Source of the DNA: Bradyrhizobium sp. BR 10289
Lineage (GTDB): Bacteria > Pseudomonadota > Alphaproteobacteria > Rhizobiales > Xanthobacteraceae
NCBI RefSeq assembly: GCF_019455385.1
Contig: NZ_JACOFR010000013.1
Span: 124,001-188,000 of the forward strand
Length of the DNA: 64,000 bases
Direction of reading: 5' to 3'
A model generated the notes under the pieces. It did no database searches. It was not told where the DNA came from and was given only the letters and a program-made list of their open reading frames with translations. The translations under genes and the position numbers were made by a program. Positions 59,309-64,000 of this stretch are shown here, piece after piece. How positions within the stretch are numbered: position 1 is the first letter of the stretch; each line of letters begins with the position of its first letter.

Positions 59309-59384
59309 TATGGTTACTATTACCCTCCGGTAACCATAGAAGGGTACTTCGCGCTAACCAAGAAGCGGCACGACTCGCTAACCA
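59309..59384. promoter_or_regulatory. Periodic TAACCA array upstream of the first flagellin
   Basis: TAACCA occurs at 59331, 59355 and 59379, exactly 24 bp apart; the latter two are within identical CGCTAACCA nonamers. A fourth copy, inverted, lies at 59311-59316 and makes a 9-bp dyad (TATGGTTAC...GTAACCATA, 59309-59338) with the first. The array lies between the fliP stop and the flagellin leader. It looks like a set of sites for a flagellin activator; the binding protein is unknown. Confidence 0.55.
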
Positions 59385-59407
59385 TGATCGGCGGGCAATC
59401 GCCTCGC

Positions 59408-60148
59408 TTACGAGAACGACCGCACGAGGCCAGATGCGAGCAGATTCCAGCCGTCGATCAGCACGAAGAACAGCATCTTGAACGGCAGGGCGAGGATCGT
59501 CGGCGGCATCATCATCATGCCCATCGACATCGTCAGCGTCGCCACGATCATGTCGATGACGAGGAACGGCAGCATGATCAGGAATCCGATCTCGAACGAG
59601 CGCCTGAGCTCGGAGATCATGAAGGCCGGGATGATGACGCGCAGGTCGATGCGCTTGTCATCGAACTTCTTGCGGAAGCTCTCGGCGGCCAGCGACTCGA
59701 AGGTTTGCAGATCCTTGTCGCGGACATGCGCCAGCATGAACTCGCGGAACGGATCGGTGATCTTCAGATAGGCCTCTTCCTCCGAGATCTCGTTCTTCAT
59801 CAGCGGCTGGACGCCGGTGTCCCAGGCGCGGTCGAAGGTCGGCGCCATCACGTAGAACGTCATGAACAGCGCAAGGCTGACCAGCACCAGATTGGCCGGC
59901 GTGGTCTGGAGGCCGAGACCGGAGCGCAGGAACGACAGCGCCACCGCAAATCGCGTGAAGCTCGTCACCATGATGAGCAGGCCCGGCGCCACCGACAGCA
60001 CCGTGATCAGCGCCATCAATTGGATGATGCGGCCGCTGGTGGAGCCGTTGCCCGGCGGCAGCAGCGAGTTGAGATCCGGAATCTGGGCCAGCGCCACCTC
60101 GGGCAGCACGACCAGAACCAACGCGAGCAGCAGGACTTTCACTCTCAC
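59408..60148 (-). CDS. fliP: Flagellar export gate protein FliP
   Basis: A 246-residue protein with a cleavable signal peptide (LLLALVLVVLPEVALAQ) and four membrane helices; the FliP signatures VTSFTRFAVALSFLRSGLGLQ (cited by VTSFTRFAVALSFLR) and IPAFMISELRRSFEIGFL are both present. Five copies form the core of the export channel with FliQ and FliR. The GTG at 60148 overlaps the fliL stop as GTGA. The gene is separated from the fliQ-flhA-fliR block, a normal rhizobial arrangement. Confidence 0.93.
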   Translation of the reverse strand: MRVKVLLLALVLVVLPEVALAQIPDLNSLLPPGNGSTSGRIIQLMALITVLSVAPGLLIMVTSFTRFAVALSFLRSGLGLQTTPANLVLVSLALFMTFYVMAPTFDRAWDTGVQPLMKNEISEEEAYLKITDPFREFMLAHVRDKDLQTFESLAAESFRKKFDDKRIDLRVIIPAFMISELRRSFEIGFLIMLPFLVIDMIVATLTMSMGMMMMPPTILALPFKMLFFVLIDGWNLLASGLVRSFS

Positions 60149-60588
60149 TGGATCACCAGCGTCTCAATGATCAATTCGCGGATCTTGCCCGACGAGCGGA
60201 TGTTGGCGCGCTCGGTCAGGTCGTCGCGCAGATGCTGGAGCCCGCGCGATCCCTCGAACTGCGTCACCGAGGCGGACCGCAAGTAAGTGACGATGTCCTC
60301 GCTGATATGGGCGGCCAGGATGCCGGCATCCTCGTCGCTCATGCTCTCGGTCACCATCGAGGCCTCGACGCGGGCCCAGTTGTTGGCGGGCGCGGCGAGA
60401 TTCGTCACGATCGGGGACAGTTTGCGCAGTCGCGCGCTGCCGGCGTAGCTCGACGCGATCGGCGGCGGCGTGGCGCTCTTCTTCGCATCGGCGACGCGCT
60501 CGGCGGCCGCAAACAGATGCAGGCCGGCAAGTGCGCCCGCGCCGATCGCGACGAGGGTCAGCACCAGGATGGCCGCGATCAGGCGCAT
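60145..60588 (-). CDS. fliL: Flagellar basal-body-associated protein FliL
   Basis: A 147-residue protein with one N-terminal membrane helix (LIAAILVLTLVAIGAGALAGL) and a periplasmic domain ending RDDLTERANIRSSGKIRELIIETLVIQ, the FliL C-terminal helix and strand, cited here by RDDLTERANIRSS. FliL surrounds the stator and supports torque. ATG 60588 with AGGGGA upstream is chosen over GTG 60591. It overlaps fliP by 4 bases and lies 42 bases after flgH. Confidence 0.82.
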   Translation of the reverse strand: MRLIAAILVLTLVAIGAGALAGLHLFAAAERVADAKKSATPPPIASSYAGSARLRKLSPIVTNLAAPANNWARVEASMVTESMSDEDAGILAAHISEDIVTYLRSASVTQFEGSRGLQHLRDDLTERANIRSSGKIRELIIETLVIQ

Positions 60589-60630
60589 CACGTCCCCTGC
60601 CCTCGCGAAGCCGCCCGAAGGCTGCGCATC

Positions 60631-61338
60631 TCAGAACGGTGCCACGGCGTCATAGATCCGATGTCCCCATCCAGGCTGCTGCACGTCAGACAGATTTCCG
60701 CGACCACCGTAAGACACCCGCGCTTCCGCGATCTTCTCGTAGGAGATCGTGTTGGTTCGCGAGATATCGCGCGGGCGCACGATGCCGCCGACATTGAGCA
60801 CGCGCATCTCGGTGTTGACGCGGAACTCCTGCGAGCCGCTGATCATCATATTTCCGTTCGGCAACACGTCGGTGACGATGGCGGCGATCGACAGCTTGAT
60901 GTCCTCGGTGCGATCGATCTGACCGTTGCCCTTGATCTGGGTGTTGGTGCTGAGATTGGCGTTGGCGGAGCCCTTGTCGTTCCATCCCGCGACGTCCATC
61001 AGCCAGTCCAGCCCGAACTTGATCTGAGAATCGCGCGAGCGATCGGTCTTGTTGTCGAGCTTGGCCTTGTCCTGCATCGAGATGATGACGGTCACGACGT
61101 CGCCGGCGCGCCGGGCGCGGGGGTCGCGATAGAGATCGGTGCCGTCGTCCCAGGTCGAGCGATAGCTGACCGGCGTGCGCACGCGCGGCGTGACCGGAAT
61201 TGGGTCAGCCTGCGTCCTGAGGCCGCTGCCGACCGGCGACAGTCGCGGGCCGGTCAGGACCTCGGCCGGATCGTTCAAGCATCCGGTCAGAAGCACCGAC
61301 GACAGCAGCAGCGCCAGGATGAGGATCGGCTTTTTCAT
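60631..61338 (-). CDS. flgH: Flagellar L-ring lipoprotein FlgH
   Basis: A 235-residue lipoprotein. The signal ends in LLSSVLLTGC with lipid-modified Cys20. The FlgH blocks SLFRDPRARRAGD-type (here DLYRDPRARRAGDVVTV) and NTISYEKIAEARVSYGGRG (cited by its first 12 residues NTISYEKIAEAR) are present. It forms the outer-membrane bushing around the rod, working with FlgI. The ATG overlaps the motE stop by one base (TAATG). Confidence 0.92.
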   Translation of the reverse strand: MKKPILILALLLSSVLLTGCLNDPAEVLTGPRLSPVGSGLRTQADPIPVTPRVRTPVSYRSTWDDGTDLYRDPRARRAGDVVTVIISMQDKAKLDNKTDRSRDSQIKFGLDWLMDVAGWNDKGSANANLSTNTQIKGNGQIDRTEDIKLSIAAIVTDVLPNGNMMISGSQEFRVNTEMRVLNVGGIVRPRDISRTNTISYEKIAEARVSYGGRGNLSDVQQPGWGHRIYDAVAPF

Positions 61339-62159
61339 TATTTGGTCTTTCCGTCGTCGACGCGACGCATTCCGCCGAGCAAATCGGCAAGGTGCGCGGC
61401 GCGCGCCGTATCCATCTCGTTGAAGATCGCGCTCGAGCTCCTCGGGCTGAGCTTGGCGAGCACGGCAGCGGCGGTCTCGTCCGCCATGCCGGCGATCTGG
61501 GTGGCCGCGGCGTCTGGCTTCATGCGCGAATAGATCTCGACGACCTGTGCTTCGGCCTTCTTCAGGAAATCGTCGCGCAGCGCCATCCACTTCTCGTATT
61601 CGGCGCGCTTGGCCTCGACCTCGGCGATCCGCTCGCGGAGCAGGCTCTCGGCCTTCTCCAGCTCCTTGAGCTGCCAGGCGAGCCTGGCATCGACGGCGGG
61701 ATCAGACACGTTGCTGCAGAACAGGGCGACCTCGTTATCCCCGGACGCGGCAGCCTGCGGCGGCGCGGGCTTCGGCGGCGCCGTCACGCTGCCGGGTTTG
61801 GCGGGACGAACTGGCGCCGCGGCGGGCGCCTGTGCTTGAGTACGTGCCGGTGCAGGTGCGGGCGTCTCGGGCGCAGGCACTGCGCCCGTCGTTGCGGGCC
61901 CGGAATCTTCGGCCGCCCAGGCTGTCGCCCGGATCGATGCGTTATCGGCAGGAATCGACGAGATAGGCTTCTGCTGCCCAGGCGCGCGGGCCCGAGCAAA
62001 GGACAGCAGGTTGAGCGGCTTCGACGATTTGGCTTCGTCCAGCGCAAGCACGGGCGAGGCGCTCATGAGCGCGGCGACCGCGATCAGGAGGAGGTGCTTG
62101 GCTTTGTGTTCCGGTTTCAGCATCGGGCCGCGCGCGATTCTCGGTCGAGACCTGAGCAT
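61338..62159 (-). CDS. motE: MotE, periplasmic MotC chaperone (MgtE_N-like domain)
   Basis: A 273-residue protein with a signal peptide (LLLIAVAALMSASPVLA), a Pro/Ala linker, a long coiled coil (about residues 160-205, LAWQLKELEKAESLLRERIAE abbreviated to LKELEKAESLLRER) and a C-terminal MgtE_N-like domain ending FNEMDTARAAHLADLLGGM. In Sinorhizobium, MotE folds MotC in the periplasm. Two starts are possible, ATG 62159 and ATG 62123; neither has a strong ribosome site. It lies between flgI and flgH, the rhizobial order. Confidence 0.88.
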   Translation of the reverse strand: MLRSRPRIARGPMLKPEHKAKHLLLIAVAALMSASPVLALDEAKSSKPLNLLSFARARAPGQQKPISSIPADNASIRATAWAAEDSGPATTGAVPAPETPAPAPARTQAQAPAAAPVRPAKPGSVTAPPKPAPPQAAASGDNEVALFCSNVSDPAVDARLAWQLKELEKAESLLRERIAEVEAKRAEYEKWMALRDDFLKKAEAQVVEIYSRMKPDAAATQIAGMADETAAAVLAKLSPRSSSAIFNEMDTARAAHLADLLGGMRRVDDGKTK

Positions 62160-62190
62160 TGAGCGACCAAGCTTGCACGACGCTTATGCA

Positions 62191-63321
62191 TCATTGCACG
62201 ATGACGTCGGCCTGGAGCGCGCCGGCCGTCTTGATCGCCTGCAGGATCGCGATGATGCCCGACGGCTTGAGGCCGATCTGGTTCAATCCGCGCACCAGGC
62301 GCTGGAGATCGACCCCGCTCAGGATCGCCACCTGCGATCCTGCTTCGTTGGCCTCGACAACGGTCTGGGGAACGACCACGGTCTGGCCTTGCGAGAACGG
62401 CGCCGGCTGCGACACCACCGGAAGCTCGGTGACGCGGACCGTCAGATTGCCGTGCGTTACAGCGACGGTCGATATCCGCACGTCCCGCCCGATCACCACC
62501 GTGCCGGTGCGCTCGTTGATCACCACCCGCGCCGGCGTGTCCGGCTCGACGGTCAGCTCGCCGATTTCGGCCAGGAACCGGACCGGCCCGATGTAGCGCG
62601 GCTTCGACAGCACGATCGTCCGGAAGTCGCGCTCGAAGGCGATCTGCGCCCGGTAGCGTCCGCCGGCGTAGCGGTTGATGGCATCGAGAATGCGGGTTGC
62701 GGTGACGAAATCGGGATTCTTGAGCTCGAGCACCAGGAATTCCATCTCATGAAGACTGCCCCTCACCTCGCGCTCGACCAGTGCACCATTCGGAATGCGC
62801 CCGGCGGTCGGCGTGCCCTGGCTGACGCTCTGCGCCTGGCCGCCCACGCTGTAACCGGCAACCGTGACCGCGCCCTGCGCCACCGCATAGACCGCGCCGT
62901 CCGCCCCGCGCAGCGACGTCATCACCAGCGTGCCGCCGAGCAGCGAAGTCGCATCGCCGAGCGAGGACACCGTGACGTCCATGCGCTCGCCCGCCCCGAT
63001 CGAGGGCACGAGATCCGCGGTCACCATCACAGCCGCGACGTTGCGCGTGCGCAGCGTGGTCGGACGTGTGGGGTTGGTCGTGCTCGTGGTCTCGTTCCTG
63101 ACGTTGATGCCCATGTTCTCGAGCATCGATTGCAGGGACTGCTCCGTGAACGGCGCGTTGCGAAGCGTGTCGCCAGTGCCGTTCAGGCCGATGACGAGGC
63201 CGTAACCGACGATCTGGTTTTCACGCAGGCCCTTGATGTCCGCGATGTCCTTGATGCGGACGGCGGCCTGGGCACTGGCGGCGAAGACGAGCAGGACGAG
63301 CGCGAGCAGGAATCTGGTCAT
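62191..63321 (-). CDS. flgI: Flagellar P-ring protein FlgI
   Basis: A 376-residue periplasmic protein with a signal peptide (LLALVLLVFAASAQA) and the FlgI opening RIKDIADIKGLRENQIVGYGLVIGLNGTGD, cited by its first 12 residues RIKDIADIKGLR. Its C-terminal VDLQRLVRGLNQIGLKP matches the family. It polymerises in the peptidoglycan layer with the chaperone FlgA, encoded immediately upstream with a 4-base overlap. Length is normal. Confidence 0.94.
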   Translation of the reverse strand: MTRFLLALVLLVFAASAQAAVRIKDIADIKGLRENQIVGYGLVIGLNGTGDTLRNAPFTEQSLQSMLENMGINVRNETTSTTNPTRPTTLRTRNVAAVMVTADLVPSIGAGERMDVTVSSLGDATSLLGGTLVMTSLRGADGAVYAVAQGAVTVAGYSVGGQAQSVSQGTPTAGRIPNGALVEREVRGSLHEMEFLVLELKNPDFVTATRILDAINRYAGGRYRAQIAFERDFRTIVLSKPRYIGPVRFLAEIGELTVEPDTPARVVINERTGTVVIGRDVRISTVAVTHGNLTVRVTELPVVSQPAPFSQGQTVVVPQTVVEANEAGSQVAILSGVDLQRLVRGLNQIGLKPSGIIAILQAIKTAGALQADVIVQ

Positions 63322-63794
63322 GACCCGTCCGCGACCTTGACGGTGCCGTCCGGCTGAACGATCGCCCTGATGATCACGCCCGTGTCGGTGTTTCGCACCG
63401 GAATGAGCGCGCCGGGCGCGCCGGACTGCATGGCCGAACCGTAGGTGACGATCGACAGGCCGCTGTCCTCGACCACGACCTTCACCATGGCGCCGCGAGC
63501 GATGGTGAAGGGATCCTCCACCGAATTGGTCGGGATCGGCTGGCCCGGCAGCAGCGCGCGCCGCGCCATCCGGCCGACCAGCGCCTGCCGGCCCTCGATG
63601 AACATGGCGACGCCGAGCACGTTCGGCGCGAAGATGCGCTCCGTGATCATGTCGTCCCGGATCAGCTCGCCGGCGCGAATCGAGACGGCCGGCACGGGAA
63701 GCCGCTTCTCCTCGGCCACGGCGATGCGCGCCGAGACGAGAACCAGCAGCACGGCGGCCAACCCGCGCACGATCAGGCCCACCCTGTTCAACAT
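63318..63794 (-). CDS. flgA: Flagellar P-ring assembly chaperone FlgA
   Basis: A 158-residue protein with a signal peptide (LIVRGLAAVLLVLVSARIAVA, cited by GLAAVLLVLVSA) and an SAF/FlgA domain: AGELIRDDMITERIF, GRMARRALLPGQPI, and the closing GALIPVRNTDTGVII. It holds FlgI in the periplasm until assembly. It is shorter than enterobacterial FlgA, as usual in rhizobia. ATG 63794 is chosen because it starts the signal peptide; the longer frame to 63869 overlaps flgG. Confidence 0.88.
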   Translation of the reverse strand: MLNRVGLIVRGLAAVLLVLVSARIAVAEEKRLPVPAVSIRAGELIRDDMITERIFAPNVLGVAMFIEGRQALVGRMARRALLPGQPIPTNSVEDPFTIARGAMVKVVVEDSGLSIVTYGSAMQSGAPGALIPVRNTDTGVIIRAIVQPDGTVKVADGS

Positions 63795-63807
63795 GGACAC
63801 ACCGGAA

Positions 63808-64000
63808 CTAGCGAAGGCCCTTCGATACGGTCGAGGCCATTTCATCCGAGGCCTGGATGACCTTGGCATTCATTTCGTAGGCGCGCTGCGCCGAGATCAA
63901 CTCGGTGATTTCCTTGACCGGATCGACGTTCGAGGCTTCGAGATATTGCTGATTGATCTTGCCGTAGCCGGCATCCCCCGGCAGTCCGACGACCGGCGTG
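63808..64000 (-). CDS. flgG: Flagellar distal rod protein FlgG (C-terminal part)
   Basis: The last 64 codons of a gene that begins beyond the right edge, ending at TAG (63808-63810 on the plus strand). The translation contains EASNVDPVKEITELI and SAQRAYEMNAK, the FlgG C-terminal signature, and ends STVSKGLR. The stop lies 13 bases before the flgA start, so flgG-flgA-flgI are consecutive as in other rhizobia. The remaining basal-body genes (flgB, flgC, fliE and others) presumably continue to the right. Confidence 0.9.
   Translation of the reverse strand, partial: TPVVGLPGDAGYGKINQQYLEASNVDPVKEITELISAQRAYEMNAKVIQASDEMASTVSKGLR

Noticed and set aside
1..64000. CRISPR arrays, tRNA or rRNA genes, insertion-sequence transposases
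   Set aside because: I saw no regularly spaced repeats longer than the palindromic elements, no cloverleaf-like segments and no transposase motifs on reading the gaps. A tRNAscan or Infernal run would be needed to exclude short RNAs.

Overview
The window looks like chromosomal DNA of an alphaproteobacterium of the order Hyphomicrobiales, most likely Bradyrhizobium or a close relative. The reasons are the high GC content, the density of ABC/TRAP uptake operons with GntR/LysR/IclR regulators, the GC-rich palindromic intergenic repeats, and a rhizobial-type flagellar cluster headed by an FtcR/LafR-like regulator and containing motC, motE, flaF and flbT. The genus is inferred from gene content, not from a marker gene.

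Positions 1-38,300 are metabolic and regulatory. First come the end of a fumarate-reductase-like flavoprotein and an IclR regulator (1-1505). A GntR regulator and a leftward group follow: Asp/Glu racemase, DadA-like FAD oxidase, ThDP-dependent enzyme, RidA and a 2-hydroxyacid dehydrogenase (1552-7649). This group reads as a catabolic route through imine and 2-oxo-acid intermediates of an unidentified amino-acid-like substrate. Next are an orphan periplasmic binding protein, a metallophosphoesterase, a carboxylesterase with an MHS-type MFS transporter and a divergent TetR regulator, and a membrane-anchored pentapeptide-repeat protein (7857-15718). A six-gene leftward operon (15786-21653) encodes a polyamine-type ABC importer with a PuuB-like oxidase and a HAD hydrolase; a LysR regulator is divergent from it. 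A hexuronate cluster (22969-30791) holds uxuA, a zinc alcohol dehydrogenase, a TRAP transporter, a FadR-type regulator and divergent uxuB around a clear palindromic operator. Smaller genes follow: NTF2-like, SDR epimerase, serine beta-lactamase-like, dienelactone hydrolase, a MarR-type regulator with extra cysteines, and a membrane coiled-coil protein.

Positions 37,559-64,000 are a flagellar cluster. ftcR faces right. Everything else is transcribed leftward, in this order: flgG(partial)-flgA-flgI-motE-flgH-fliL-fliP, three tandem flagellin genes, then fliF-fliH-like-motB-motC-fliK/motD-lytic transglycosylase-flgE-flgK-flgL-flaF-flbT-flgD-fliQ-flhA-fliR-fliJ-like-rod protein-flgN-like-FliL-like. 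Many adjacent genes overlap by 1-4 bases, so they are probably translationally coupled. The gene content matches the rhizobial/Brucella flagellum, which is the lateral (thin) flagellum in Bradyrhizobium. motA, fliM, fliN, fliG, flhB, fliI, flgB, flgC and fliE are not present and probably lie beyond the right edge.

The most unusual signal is in the flagellin leaders. Each of the three 5' leaders carries the same hairpin with a 7-nt loop, followed by an AUGUCCC segment that can pair with the Shine-Dalgarno region of its own gene. In the most diverged copy the pairing survives through a G-U wobble. Upstream of the first flagellin is an array of TAACCA motifs spaced exactly 24 bp apart. Both are candidate control elements for flagellin expression.
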